This document shows positions 38,386 to 52,419 of a stretch of 64,000 bases of DNA, piece after piece. Position 1 is the first letter of the stretch. The number at the start of each line of letters is the position of its first letter. The DNA lies in contig NC_067205.1 in NCBI RefSeq assembly GCF_026262505.1, forward strand, positions 21,237,585-21,301,584, in the 5' to 3' direction. Source of the stretch: Trichomonas vaginalis G3 (lineage: Eukaryota > Parabasalia > Trichomonadida > Trichomonadidae). The notes under the pieces were generated by a model, which had not been told where the DNA came from, ran no database searches, and worked only from the letters and a program-made list of their open reading frames with translations. A program made the position numbers and the translations under genes.

Positions 38386-41020
38386 TTGACCAAGCATATA
38401 CGATGAAGTTTTGACAAAACATTTACGATGAAGTCTTGACAAATCATATACGAAGAAGTCATGACAAAACATTTACGAAGAAGTCTTGACAAATCATTTA
38501 CGAAGAAGTTTTGACACGAAGTGAAGATTTGCACTTCGTCAAAAAAGTGAAGGTTCGACAAAACATTTACGTTAATGTTTGACAAAGCATATACGATGAA
38601 GTTTTGACACGAAGTGAAGATTTGCACTTCGTCAAAAAAGTGAAGGTTCGACAAAACATTTACGTTCATGTTTGACAAAGCATATACGATGAAGTTTCGA
38701 CAAAACATATACGTTCATGTTTGACAAAGCATATACGATGAAGTTTTGACACGAAGTGAAGATTTGCACTTCGTCAAAAAAGTGAAGGTTCGACAAAACA
38801 TTTACGTTCATGTTTGACAAAGCATATACGATGAAGTTTTGACACGAAGTGAAGATTTGCACTTCGTCAAAAAAGTGAAGGTTCGACAAAACATTTACGT
38901 TCATGTTTGACAAAACATATACGTTCATGTTTGACAAAGCATATACGATGAAGTTTTGACAAAACATTTACGAAGAAGTCTTGACAAATCATTTACGAAG
39001 AAGTCTTGACACGAAGTGAAGATTTGCACTTCGTCAAAAAAGTGAAGGTTCGACAAAACATTTACGTTCATGTTTGACAAAGCATATACGATGAAGTTTC
39101 GACAAAACATTTACGAAGAAGTCTTGACAAAACATATACGATGAAGTTTTGACACGAAGTGAAGATTTGCACTTCGTCAAAAAAGTGAAGGTTCGACAAA
39201 ACATTTACGTTCATGTTTGACAAAGCATATACGATGAAGTTTTGACACGAAGTGAAGATTTGCACTTCGTCAAAAAAGTGAAGGTTCGACAAAACATTTA
39301 CGTTCATGTTTGACAAAGCATATACGATGAAGTTTCGACAAAACATATACGTTCATGTTTGACAAAGCATATACGATGAAGTTTTGACACGAAGTGAAGA
39401 TTTGCACTTCGTCAAAAAAGTGAAGGTTCGACAAAACATTTACGTTCATGTTTGACAAAGCATATACGATGAAGTTTTGACACGAAGTGAAGATTTGCAC
39501 TTCGTCAAAAAAGTGAAGGTTCGACAAAACATATACGTTCATGTTTGACAAAGCATATACGATGAAGTTTTGACACGAAGTGAAGATTTGCACTTCGTCA
39601 AAAAAGTGAAGGTTCGACAAAACATTTACGTTCATGTTTGACAAAGCATATACGATGAAGTTTCGACAAAACATATACGTTCATGTTTGACAAAGCATAT
39701 ACGATGAAGTTTTGACACGAAGTGAAGATTTGCACTTCGTCAAAAAAGTGAAGGTTCGACAAAACATATACGTTCATGTTTGACAAAGCATATACGATGA
39801 AGTTTTGACAAAACATTTACGATGAAGTCTTGACAAAACATTTACGATGAAGTCTTGATAAATCATATACGAAGAAGTCATGACAAAACATTTACGAAGA
39901 AGTCTTGACAAATCATTTACGAAGAAGTCTTGACACGAAGTGAAGATTTGCACTTCGTCAAAAAAGTGAAGGTTCGACAAAACATTTACGTTCATGTTTG
40001 ACAAAACATATACGTTCATGTTTGACAAAGCATATACGATGAAGTTTTGACACGAAGTGAAGATTTGCACTTCGTCAAAAAAGTGAAGGTTCGACAAAAC
40101 ATTTACGTTCATGTTTGACAAAGCATATACGATGAAGTTTTGACACGAAGTGAAGATTTGCACTTCGTCAAAAAAGTGAAGGTTCGACAAAACATTTACG
40201 TTCATGTTTGACAAAGCATATACGATGAAGTTTCGACAAAACATATACGTTCATGTTTGACAAAGCATATACGATGAAGTTTCGACAAAACATATACGTT
40301 CATGTTTGACAAAGCATATACGATGAAGTTTTGACAAAACATTTACGATGAAGTCTTGACAAATCATATACGAAGAAGTCATGACAAAACATTTACGAAG
40401 AAGTCTTGACAAATCATTTACGAAGAAGTCTTGACACGAAGTGAAGATTTGCACTTCGTCAAAAAAGTGAAGGTTCGACAAAACATTTACGTTCATGTTT
40501 GACAAAACATTTACGAAGAAGTCTTGACAAATCATTTACGAAGAAGTTTTGACACGAAGTGAAGATTTGCACTTCGTCAAAAAAGTGAAGGTTCGACAAA
40601 ACATTTACGTTCATGTTTGACAAAGCATATACGATGAAGTTTTGACACGAAGTGAAGATTTGCACTTCGTCAAAAAAGTGAAGGTTCGACAAAACATTTA
40701 CGTTCATGTTTGACAAAGCATATACGATGAAGTTTCGACAAAACATATACGTTCATGTTTGACAAAGCATATACGATGAAGTTTTGACACGAAGTGAAGA
40801 TTTGCACTTCGTCAAAAAAGTGAAGGTTCGACAAAACATTTACGTTCATGTTTGACAAAGCATATACGATGAAGTTTCGACAAAACATATACGTTCATGT
40901 TTGACAAAGCATATACGATGAAGTTTTGACACGAAGTGAAGATTTGCACTTCGTCAAAAAAGTGAAGGTTCGACAAAACATATACGTTCATGTTTGACAA
41001 AACATATACGAAGAAATCAT
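38386..41020 (+). repeat. Long D array (about 2.6 kb)
   Basis: About 19 hairpin units between 38512 and 40928. It is the positional counterpart of 26921-29940 and shares its block order, with fewer copies. Very few indels are seen. Periodic minus-strand frames of up to 156 codons are artefacts of the 93-bp period. Confidence 0.88.
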
Positions 41021-41024
41021 GACA

Positions 41025-42149
41025 AAACATTTACGCTCATTACGATGAAGAAGTCATGAAAATTCATGAGGTGAGAAAAGAGGTGAGAAAAGAGGTGAGA
41101 TCTCACCTCTTCACCTAAACATTATTTTTGGGTCATTTACGTTCATTACGAAGAAGTCATGACAAAACATTTACGAAGAAATCATGACAAAACATTTACG
41201 CTCATTTCGATGAAGAAGTCATGAAAATTCATGAGGTGAGAAAAGAGGTGAGAAAAGAGGTGAGATCTCACCTCTTCACCTAAACATTATTTTTTGGGTC
41301 ATTTACGTTCATTACGAAGAAGTCATGACAAAACATTTACGAAGAAATCATGAAAATTCATGAGGTGAGAAAAGAGGTGAGATCTCACCTCTTCACCTAA
41401 ACATTTTTTTTGGGTCATTTACGTTCATTACGAAGATGTTATACCATCTAAGAACTTGCGATTTTCATACGGAATCTCTTCTCTCGGTTTTCCGAGGGAA
41501 GCAATCATATGAGGAAATTCTTCTAAAAGTTCTTTTGTCTGATTTACATCTAATGAAAAAGTTTAGAAGAATTTTCTTATTCTTTCTGGCTTATTTTTGT
41601 TTTTCCAGTACTCCCGCTCTAATGGTCCCAGATGTGTTGACTTTGACTCTCTCAAGTTCTTAGATGGTATAACATCTTCAACGCCTCCTTCATAAGTCTT
41701 GACAAAGCATATACGAAGAAGTCTTGACAAAGCATATACGAAGAAGTCATGACAAAACATTTACGATGAAGTCATGACAAAACATTTACGAAGAAGTCTT
41801 GACAAATCATTTACGAAGAAGTCTTGACAAAGCATATACGATGAAGTTTTGACACGAAGTGAAGATTTGCACTTCGTCAAAAAAGTGAAGGTTCGACAAA
41901 ACATATACGTTCATGTTTGACAAAGCATATACGAAGAAGTCTTGACAAAACATATTCGAAGAAGTCATGACAAAACATATACGCTCATGTTTGACAAAAC
42001 ATATACGAAGAATCATGACAAAACATTTACGCTCATTACGATGAAGAAGTCATGAAAATTCATGAGGTGAGAAAAGAGGTGAGAAAAGAGGTGAGATCTC
42101 ACCTCTTCACCTAAACATTATTTTTGGGTCATTTACGTTCATTACGAAG
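41025..42149 (+). repeat. Module 11: E cluster, element A, linker, E
   Basis: Three E units, the first with a doubled arm; TTATTTTTTGGG and ATTTTTTTTGGG show homopolymer changes after the second and third. Linker of GAAGGTTCG type. Closing E doubled. Confidence 0.86.
41432..41679 (+). mobile_element. Element A copy 11 (248 bp)
   Basis: Full length with perfect inverted repeats. Confidence 0.7.
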
Positions 42150-42945
42150 AAATCATGACAAAACCTATACGAAGGAATCATGACAAAACATTTACGATGA
42201 AGAAGTCATGACAAAGCATATACGATGAAGTTTCGACAAATCATTTACGTTCATGTTTGACAAAGCATATACGATGAAATCATGACAAAACATTTACGAT
42301 GAAATCATGACAAAACATTTACGAAGAAATCATGACAAAACATTTACGATGAAGTCATGACAAAACATATACGAAGAAGTTTCGACAAAACATGTACGAT
42401 GAAATCATGACAAAACATATACGATGAAGTTTTGACAAAACATATACGAAGAAGTCATGACAAAACATAAACGAAGAAATCATGACAAAACATAAACGAA
42501 GAAATCATGACAAAACATTTACGATGAAGAAGTCATGACAAAACATAAACGAAGAAGTTTCGACAAATCATTTACGTTCATGTTTGACAAAGCATATACG
42601 ATGAAATCATGACAAAACATTTACGAAGAAATCATGACAAAACATTTACGATGAAGTCATGACAAAACATATACGAAGAAGTTTCGACAAAACATGTACG
42701 ATGAAATCATGACAAAACATATACGATGAAGTTTTGACAAAACATATACGAAGAAGTCATGACAAAACATAAACGAAGAAGTCATGACAAAACATAAACG
42801 AAGAAATCATGACAAAACATAAACGAAGAAATCATGACAAAACATTTACGATGAAGAAGTCATGACAAAGCATAAACGAAGAAATCATGACAAATCATTT
42901 ACGTTCATTACGATGAAGAAATCATGACAAATCATTTACGTTCAT
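42150..42945 (+). repeat. F array with internal duplication
   Basis: Same two-block structure as 30908-31715, with one AAACGAAGAAGTCAT unit fewer in the first block. Confidence 0.86.
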
Positions 42946-43745
42946 GTTTGACAAAGCATATACGATGAAGTTTTGACACGAAGTGAAGATTTGCACTTCG
43001 TCAAAAAAGTGAAGGTTCGACAAAACATATACGTTCATGTTTGACAAAGCATATACGATGAAGTTTTGACAAAACATTTACGATGAAGTCTTGACAAATC
43101 ATATACGAAGAAGTCATGACAAAACATTTACGAAGAAGTCTTGACAAATCATTTACGAAGAAGTCTTGACACGAAGTGAAGATTTGCACTTCGTCAAAAA
43201 AGTGAAGGTTCGACAAAAACATTTACGTTCATGTTTGACAAAACATATACGTTCATGTTTGACAAAGCATATACGATGAAGTTTTGACACGAAGTGAAGA
43301 TTTGCACTTCGTCAAAAAAGTGAAGGTTCGACAAAACATTTACGTTCATGTTTGACAAAGCATATACGATGAAGTTTTGACACGAAGTGAAGATTTGCAC
43401 TTCGTCAAAAAAGTGAAGGTTCGACAAAACATTTACGTTCATGTTTGACAAAGCATATACGATGAAGTTTTGACACGAAGTGAAGATTTGCACTTCGTCA
43501 AAAAAGTGAAGGTTCGACAAAACATATACGTTCATGTTTGACAAAGCATATACGATGAAGTTTCGACAAAACATATACGTTCATGTTTGACAAAACATAT
43601 ACGATGAAGTTTTGACACGAAGTGAAGATTTGCACTTCGTCAAAAAAGTGAAGGTTCGACAAAACATATACGTTCATGTTTGACAAAGCATATACGAAGA
43701 AGTCTTGACAAAACATATTCGAAGAAGTCATGACAAAACATATAC
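42946..43745 (+). repeat. D array, six-hairpin form
   Basis: Hairpin units near 42973, 43168, 43284, 43378, 43471 and 43614. All joints are clean apart from GACAAAAACATT after the second. Confidence 0.87.
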
Positions 43746-43779
43746 GCTCATGTTTGACAAAACATATACGAAGAAATCA

Positions 43780-44885
43780 TGACAAAACATTTACGCTCAT
43801 TACGATGAAGAAGTCATGAAAAATTCATGAGGTGAGAAAAGAGGTGAGATCTCACCTCTTCACCTAAACATTATTTTTGGGTCATTTACGTTCATTACGA
43901 AGAAGTCATGACAAAACATTTACGAAGAAATCATGACAAAACATTTACGCTCATTTCGATGAAGAAGTCATGAAAATTCATGAGGTGAGAAAAGAGGTGA
44001 GAAAAGAGGTGAGATCTCACCTCTTCACCTAAACATTATTTTTGGGTCATTTACGTTCATTACGAAGAAGTCATGACAAAACATTTACGAAGAAATCATG
44101 AAAATTCATGAGGTGAGAAAAGAGGTGAGATCTCACCTCTTCACCTAAACATTATTTTTGGGTCATTTACGTTCATTACGAAGATGTTATACCATCTAAG
44201 AACTTGCGATTTTCATACGGAATCTCTTCTCTCGGTTTTCCGAGGGAAGCAATCATATGAGGAAATTCTTCTAAAAGTTCTTTTGTCTGATTTACATCTA
44301 ATGAAAAAGTTTAGAAGAATTTTCTTATTCTTTCTGGCTTATTTTTGTTTTTCCAGTACTCCCGCTCTAATGGTCCCAGATGTGTTGACTTTGACTCTCT
44401 CAAGTTCTTAGATGGTATAACATCTTCAACGCCTCCTTCATAAGTCTTGACAAAGCATATACGAAGAAGTCTTGACAAAGCATATACGAAGAAGTCATGA
44501 CAAAACATTTACGATGAAGTCATGACAAAACATTTACGAAGAAGTCTTGACAAATCATTTACGAAGAAGTCTTGACAAAGCATATACGATGAAGTTTTGA
44601 CACGAAGTGAAGATTTGCACTTCGTCAAAAAAGTGAAGTTTCGACAAAACATATACGTTCATGTTTGACAAAGCATATACGAAGAAGTCTTGACAAACAT
44701 ATTCGAAGAAGTCATGACAAAACATATACGCTCATGTTTGACAAAACATATACGAAGAAATCATGACAAAACATTTACGCTCATTACGATGAAGAAGTCA
44801 TGAAAATTCATGAGGTGAGAAAAGAGGTGAGATCTCACCTCTTCACCTAAACATTATTTTTGGGTCATTTACGTTCATTACGAAG
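43780..44885 (+). repeat. Module 12: E cluster, element A, linker, E
   Basis: E palindrome centres lie 165 and 116 bp apart (GAGATCTC at 43846, 44011, 44127), which defines the E1-E2-E3 spacing. Linker of GAAGTTTCG type, matching the middle modules 9 and 15. Confidence 0.88.
44180..44427 (+). mobile_element. Element A copy 12 (248 bp)
   Basis: Full length, common sequence, perfect inverted repeats. Together with its clean E cluster this is a good reference copy. Confidence 0.72.
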
Positions 44886-45700
44886 AAATCATGACAAAAC
44901 CTATACGAAGAAATCATGACAAAACATTTACGATGAAGAAGTCATGACAAAGCATATACGATGAAGTTTCGACAAAACATTTACGTTCATGTTTGACAAA
45001 GCATATACGATGAAGTTTTGACACGAAGTGAAGATTTGCACTTCGTCAAAAAAGTGAAGGTTCGACAAAACATATACGTTCATGTTTGACAAAGCATATA
45101 CGATGAAGTTTTGACAAAACATTTACGATGAAGTCTTGACAAATCATATACGAAGAAGTCATGACAAAACATTTACGAAGAAGTCTTGACAAATCATTTA
45201 CGAAGAAGTCTTGACACGAAGTGAAGATTTGCACTTCGTCAAAAAAGTGAAGGTTCGACAAAACATTTACGTTCATGTTTGACAAAACATATACGTTCAT
45301 GTTTGACAAAGCATATACGATGAAGTTTTGACACGAAGTGAAGATTTGCACTTCGTCAAAAAAGTGAAGGTTCGACAAAACATATACGTTCATGTTTGAC
45401 AAAGCATATACGATGAAGTTTTGACACGAAGTGAAGATTTGCACTTCGTCAAAAAAGTGAAGGTTCGACAAAACATATACGTTCATGTTTGACAAAGCAT
45501 ATACGATGAAGTTTCGACAAAACATATACGTTCATGTTTGACAAAACATATACGATGAAGTTTTGACACGAAGTGAAGATTTGCACTTCGTCAAAAAAGT
45601 GAAGGTTCGACAAAACATATACGTTCATGTTTGACAAAGCATATACGAAGAAGTCTTGACAAAACATATTCGAAGAAGTCATGACAAACATATACGCTCA
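44886..45700 (+). repeat. F start and D array
   Basis: Five hairpin units (near 45019, 45214, 45330, 45424, 45567). One unit fewer than its counterparts at 33425 and 53531. Confidence 0.86.
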
Positions 45701-45719
45701 TGTTTGACAAAACATATAC

Positions 45720-46847
45720 GAAGAAATCATGACAAAACATTTACGCTCATTACGATGAAGAAGTCATGAAAATTCATGAGGTGAGAAAAGAGGTGAGATC
45801 TCACCTCTTCACCTAAACATTATTTTTGGGTCATTTACGTTCATTACGAAGAAGTCATGACAAAACATTTACGAAGAAATCATGACAAAACATTTACGCT
45901 CATTTCGATGAAGAAGTCATGAAAATTCATGAGGTGAGAAAAGAGGTGAGAAAAGAGGTGAGATCTCACCTCTTCACCTAAACATTATTTTTGGGTCATT
46001 TACGTTCATTACGAAGAAGTCATGACAAAACATTTACGAAGAAATCATGAAAATTCATGAGGTGAGAAAAGAGGTGAGATCTCACCTCTTCACCTAAACA
46101 TTATTTTTGGGTCATTTACGTTCATTACGAAGATGTTATACCATCTAAGAACTTGCGATTTTCATACGGAATCTCTTCTCTCGGTTTTCCGAGGGAAGCA
46201 ATCATATGAGGAAATTCTTCTAAAAGTTCTTTTGTCTGATTTACATCTAATGAAAAAGTTTAGAAGAATTTTCTTATTCTTTCTGGCTTATTTTTGTTTT
46301 TCCAGTACTCCCGCTCTAATGGTCCCAGATGTGTTGACTTTGACTCTCTCAAGTTCTTAGATGGTATAACATCTTCAACGCCTCCTTCATAAGTCTTGAC
46401 AAAGCATATACGAAGAAGTCTTGACAAAGCATATACGAAGAAGTCATGACAAAACATTTACGATGAAGTCATGACAAAACATTTACGAAGAAGTCTTGAC
46501 AAATCATTTACGAAGAAGTCTTGACAAAGCATATACGATGAAGTTTTGACACGAAGTGAAGATTTGCACTTCGTCAAAAAAGTGAAGGTTCGACAAAACA
46601 TATACGTTCATGTTTGACAAAGCATATACGAAGAAGTCTTGACAAAACATATTCGAAGAAGTCATGACAAAACATATACGCTCATGTTTGACAAAACATA
46701 TACGAAGAAATCATGACAAAACATTTACGCTCATTACGATGAAGAAGTCATGAAAATTCATGAGGTGAGAAAAGAGGTGAGAAAAGAGGTGAGATCTCAC
46801 CTCTTCACCTAAACATTATTTTTGGGTCATTTACGTTCATTACGAAG
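45720..46847 (+). repeat. Module 13: E cluster, element A, linker, E
   Basis: Last module before C1. Linker of GAAGGTTCG type. Closing E doubled, unlike modules 10 and 16. Confidence 0.87.
46129..46376 (+). mobile_element. Element A copy 13 (248 bp)
   Basis: Full length, common sequence, perfect inverted repeats. Confidence 0.72.
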
Positions 46848-47926
46848 AAATCATGACAAAACCTATACGAAGAAATCATGACAAAACATTTACGATGAAG
46901 AAGTCATGACAAAGCATATACGATGAAGTTTCGACAAATCATTTACGTTCATGTTTGACAAAGCATATACGATGAAATCATGACAAAACATTTACGATGA
47001 AATCATGACAAAACATTTACGAAGAAATCATGACAAAACATTTACGATGAAGTCATGACAAAACATATACGAAGAAGTTTCGACAAAACATGTACGATGA
47101 AATCATGACAAAACATATACGATGAAGTTTTGACAAAACATATACGAAGAAGTCATGACAAAACATAAACGAAGAAGTCATGACAAAACATAAACGAAGA
47201 AATCATGACAAAACATAAACGAAGAAATCATGACAAAATTTACGATGAAGAAGTCATGACAAAACATAAACGAAGAAATCATGACAAATCATTTACGTTC
47301 ATTACGATGAAGAAATCATGACAAAACATGTACGTTCATGTTTGACAAAACATTTACGATGAAGAAATCATGACAAAACATAAACGAAGAAATCATGACA
47401 AATCATTTACGTTCATTACGATGAAGAAGTCATGACAAAACATGTACGTTCATGTTTGACAAAACATTTACGATGAAGAAATCATGACAAAACATAAACG
47501 AAGAAATCATGACAAATCATTTACGTTCATTACGATGAAGAAGTCATGACAAAACATGTACGTTCATGTTTGACAAAACATTTACGATGAAGAAATCATG
47601 ACAAAACATAAACGAAGAAATCATGACAAATCATTTACGTTCATTACGATGAAGAAGTCATGACAAAACATCTACGTTCATGTTTGACAAAACATTTACG
47701 ATGAAGTTTCGACAAAACATTTACACTCATTACGATGAAGAAGTCATGACAAATCATTTACGTTCATTACGATGAAGAAGTCTTGACAAAACATTTACGA
47801 AGAAGTTTTGACAAAACATATACGAAGAAGTTTTGACAAAACATATACGTTCATTACGATGAAGAAATCATGACAAAACATTTACGAAGAAGTTTTGACA
47901 AAACATATACGTTCATTACGATGAAG
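46848..47926 (+). repeat. F array with four 114-bp repeats
   Basis: Counterpart of 35512-36592. The last 114-bp repeat carries CATCTACG (about 47672). One small deletion is seen (GACAAAATTTACG). Confidence 0.9.
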
Positions 47927-49146
47927 TTTATTTCCTGCTGTGTTGTCAAAATGTCATGTTATCACACTTTTTCAGAGAAGTTAAATGACCGAGTGACACA
48001 TGGTGACGTAGTGACACCTTCAGTTCTTCAAAAATAAGTCATAACTGCCTTCCTCCTGTGTTGTTGTCTAAATGTCATGTTGTCTCATTTTTTCAGAGAA
48101 GTTAAATGACCTGGTAGCACATGGTAACATGGTAGCACCTTCAGTTCTTCAAAAATAATTAATTATTGAATGACCTAAAAACCATTAATGAAAACATTAT
48201 TTTTGGATCATTTACACTCATTACGATGAAGAAGTTTCGACAAAACATTAACGTTCATTACGATGAAGAAGTTTTGACAAAACATATACGTTCATTACGA
48301 TGAAGAAATCATGAAAATTCAATGAGGTGAGAAAAGAGGTGAGATCTCACCTCTTCACCTAAACATTATTTTTGGATCATTTACGCTCATTACGATGAAG
48401 AAATCATGACAAAACATTTACGAAGAAGTTTTGACAAAACATATACGTTCATTACGATGAAGTTTATTTCCTGCTGTGTTGTCAAAATGTCATGTTGTCA
48501 CACTTTTTCAGAGAAGTTAAATGACCGAGTGACACATGGTGACGTAGTGACACCTTCAGTTCTTCAAAAATAAGTCATAACTGCCTTCCTCCTGTGTTGT
48601 TGTCTAAATGTCATGTTGTCTCATTTTTTCAGAGAAGTTAAATGACCGAGTGACACATGGTGACGTAGTGACACCTTCAGTTCTTCAAAAATAAGTCATA
48701 ACTGCCTTCCTCCTGTGTTGTTGTCAAAATGTCATGAGTTAAATTACCTGGTGACGTAGTGACACCTTCAGTTCTTCAAAAATAAGTCATAACTGCCTTC
48801 CTCCTGTGTTGTTGTCTAAATGTCATGTTGTCTCATTTTTTCAGAGAAGTTAAATAACCTGGTGACACATGGTGACGTAGTGACACCTTCAGTTCTTCAA
48901 AATAATTAATTATTGAATAACCTGAAACCATGAACGTAAACATTATTTTTGGATCATTTACGCTCATTACGATGAAGTTTTGACACGAAGTGAAGAATTG
49001 CACTTCGTCAAAAAAGTGAAGGTTCCCGACGGTTTCAAACCGCCATACTTTACATTTTGTACAAAAATATTGTGAGTAAATGAACTCATTATTTTTTGCA
49101 TCATGACAAAACATATACGAAGAAATCATGACAAAACATTTACGCT
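47927..49146 (+). repeat. Cassette: C1, spacer, C2, B
   Basis: C1 at 47927, C2 at 48463, B insert at 49025-49103. One A is missing in TTCAAAATAATTAATT, which shifts the reading frame so the minus-strand open frame here runs on to 98 codons; another sign that it is not a conserved gene. Confidence 0.9.
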
Positions 49147-49809
49147 CATTACGATGAAGAAGTCATGAAAATTCATGAGGTGAGAAAAGAGGTGAGATCT
49201 CACCTCTTCACCTAAACATTATTTTTGGGTCATTTACGTTCATTACGAAGAAATCATGACAAAACCTATACGAAGAAATCATGACAAAACATTTACGATG
49301 AAGAAGTCATGACAAAGCATATACGATGAAGTTTCGACAAATCATTTACGTTCATGTTTGACAAAGCATATACGATGAAATCATGACAAAACATTTACGA
49401 TGAAATCATGACAAAACATTTACGAAGAAATCATGACAAAACATTTACGATGAAGTCATGACAAAACATATACGAAGAAGTTTCGACAAAACATGTACGA
49501 TGAAATCATGACAAAACATATACGATGAAGTTTTGACAAAACATATACGAAGAAGTCATGACAAAACATAAACGAAGAAGTCATGACAAAACATAAACGA
49601 AGAAATCATGACAAAACATAAACGAAGAAATCATGACAAAACATTTACGATGAAGAAGTCATGACAAAACATAAACGAAGAAATCATGACAAATCATTTA
49701 CGTTCATTACGATGAAGAAATCATGACAAAACATGTACGTTCATGTTTGACAAAACATTTACGATGAAGAAATCATGACAAAACATAAACGAAGAAATCA
49801 TGACAAAAC
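49147..49809 (+). repeat. E unit and F array joined directly to an E cluster
   Basis: E near 49200, then F units including one 114-bp-type GTACGTTCATG stretch, then a direct passage into GACAAAACATTTACGCTC and an E cluster. The D array of 2.6-3.0 kb found at this place in the two preceding super-units is missing, together with the first E. Confidence 0.86.
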
Positions 49810-50760
49810 ATTTACGCTCATTTCGATGAAGAAGTCATGAAAATTCATGAGGTGAGAAAAGAGGTGAGAAAAGAGGTGAGATCTCACCTCTTCACCTAAA
49901 CATTATTTTTGGGTCATTTACGTTCATTACGAAGAAGTCATGACAAAACATTTACGAAGAAATCATGAAAATTCATGAGGTGAGAAAAGAGGTGAGATCT
50001 CACCTCTTCACCTAAACATTATTTTTGGGTCATTTACGTTCATTACGAAGATGTTATACCATCTAAGAACTTGCGATTTTCATACGGAATCTCTTCTCTC
50101 GGTTTTCCGAGGGAAGCAATCATATGAGGAAATTCTTCTAAAAGTTCTTTTGTCTGATTTACATCTAATGAAAAAGTTTAGAAGAATTTTCTTATTCTTT
50201 CTGGCTTATTTTTGTTTTTCCAGTACTCCGCTCTAATGGTCCCAGATGTGTTGACTTTGACTCTCTCAAGTTCTTAGATGGTATAACTTTCAACGCCTCC
50301 TTCATAAGTCTTGACAAAGCATATACGAAGAAGTCTTGACAAAGCATATACGAAGAAGTCATGACAAAATTTACGATGAAGTCATGACAAAACAATTTAC
50401 GAAGAAGTCTTGACAAATCATTTACGAAGAAGTCTTGACAAAGCATATACGATGAAGTTTTGACACGAAGTGAAGATTTGCACTTCGTCAAAAAAGTGAA
50501 GGTTCGACAAAACATATACGTTCATGTTTGACAAAGCATATACGAAGAAGTCTTGACAAAACATATTCGAAGAAGTCATGACAAAACATATACGCTCATG
50601 TTTGACAAACATATACGAAGAAATCATGACAAAACATTTACGCTCATTACGATGAAGAAGTCATGAAAATTCATGAGGTGAGAAAAGAGGTGAGAAAAGA
50701 GGTGAGATCTCACCTCTTCACTAAAACATTATTTTTGGGTCATTTACGTTCATTACGAAG
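49810..50760 (+). repeat. Module 14: short E cluster, element A, linker, E
   Basis: Two E units before A. Linker of GAAGGTTCG type with one-base changes (AAACAATTTACG). Closing E doubled and altered (CTTCACTAAAACATT). Confidence 0.83.
50047..50291 (+). mobile_element. Element A copy 14, damaged right end
   Basis: The left inverted repeat is complete; the right one has lost bases (GGTATAACTTTC in place of GGTATAACATCTTC). One C is also lost in TACTCCGCTC. Confidence 0.66.
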
Positions 50761-51569
50761 AAATCATGACAAAACCTATACGAAGAAATCATGACAAAAC
50801 ATTTACGATGAAGAAGTCATGACAAAGCATATACGATGAAGTTTCGACAAATCATTTACGTTCATGTTTGACAAAGCATATACGATGAAATCATGACAAA
50901 ATTTTACGATGAAATCATGACAAAACATTTACGAAGAAATCATGACAAAACATTTACGATGAAGTCATGACAAAAACATATACGAAGAAGTTTCGACAAA
51001 AACTGTACGATGAAATCATGAACAAAACATATACGATGAAGTTTTGACAAAACATATACGAAGAAGTCATGACAAAACATAAACGAAGAAGTCATGACAA
51101 AACATAAACGAAGAAATCATGACAAAACATAAACGAAGAAATCATGACAAAACATTTACGATGAAGAAGTCATGACAAAACATAAACGAAGAAGTTTCGA
51201 CAAATCATTTACGTTCATGTTTGACAAAGCATATACGATGAAATCATGACAAAACATTTACGAAGAAATCATGACAAAACATTTACGATGAAGTCATGAC
51301 AAAACATATACGAAGAAGTTTCGACAAAACATGTACGATGAAATCATGACAAAACATATACGATGAAGTTTTGACAAAACATATACGAAGAAGTCATGAC
51401 AAAACATAAACGAAGAAGTCATGACAAAACATAAACGAAGAAATCATGACAAAACATAAACGAAGAAATCATGACAAACATTTACGATGAAGAAGTCATG
51501 ACAAAGCATAAACGAAGAAATCATGACAAATCATTTACGTTCATTACGATGAAGAAATCATGACAAATC
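50761..51569 (+). repeat. F array with internal duplication
   Basis: Same two-block structure as 30908 and 42150. The first block has indels (ATTTTACGATG, AAAACTGTACG, CATGAACAAAAC); the second is clean. Confidence 0.84.
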
Positions 51570-52385
51570 ATTTACGTTCATGTTTGACAAAGCATATACG
51601 ATGAAGTTTTGACACGAAGTGAAGATTTGCACTTCGTCAAAAAGTGAAGGTTCGACAAAACATATACGTTCATGTTTGACAAAGCATATACGATGAAGTT
51701 TTGACAAAACATTTACGATGAAGTCTTGACAAATCATATACGAAGAAGTCATGACAAAACATTTACGAAGAAGTCTTGACAAATCATTTACGAAGAAGTC
51801 TTGACACGAAGTGAAGATTTGCACTTCGTCAAAAAAGTGAAGGTTCGACAAAACATTTACGTTCATGTTTGACAAAACATATACGTTCATGTTTGACAAA
51901 GCATATACGATGAAGTTTTGACACGAAGTGAAGATTTGCACTTCGTCAAAAAAGTGAAGGTTCGACAAAACATTTACGTTCATGTTTGACAAAACATATA
52001 CGATGAAGTTTTGACACGAAGTGAAGATTTGCACTTCGTCAAAAAAGTGAAGGTTCGACAAAACATTTACGTTAATGTTTGACAAAGCATATACGATGAA
52101 GTTTTGACACGAAGTGAAGATTTGCACTTCGTCAAAAAAGTGAAGGTTCGACAAAACATATACGTTCATGTTTGACAAAGCATATACGATGAAGTTTCGA
52201 CAAAACATATACGTTCATGTTTGACAAAACATATACGATGAAGTTTTGACACGAAGTGAAGATTTGCACTTCGTCAAAAAAGTGAAGGTTCGACAAAACA
52301 TATACGTTCATGTTTGACAAAGCATATACGAAGAAGTCTTGACAAAACATATTCGAAGAAGTCATGACAAAACATATACGCTCAT
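51570..52385 (+). repeat. D array, six-hairpin form
   Basis: Hairpin units near 51609, 51805, 51921, 52013, 52106 and 52248. A 216-codon periodic frame runs on the minus strand (52208 to 51558). Confidence 0.87.
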
Positions 52386-52419
52386 GTTTGACAAAACATA
52401 TACGAAGAAATCATGACAA

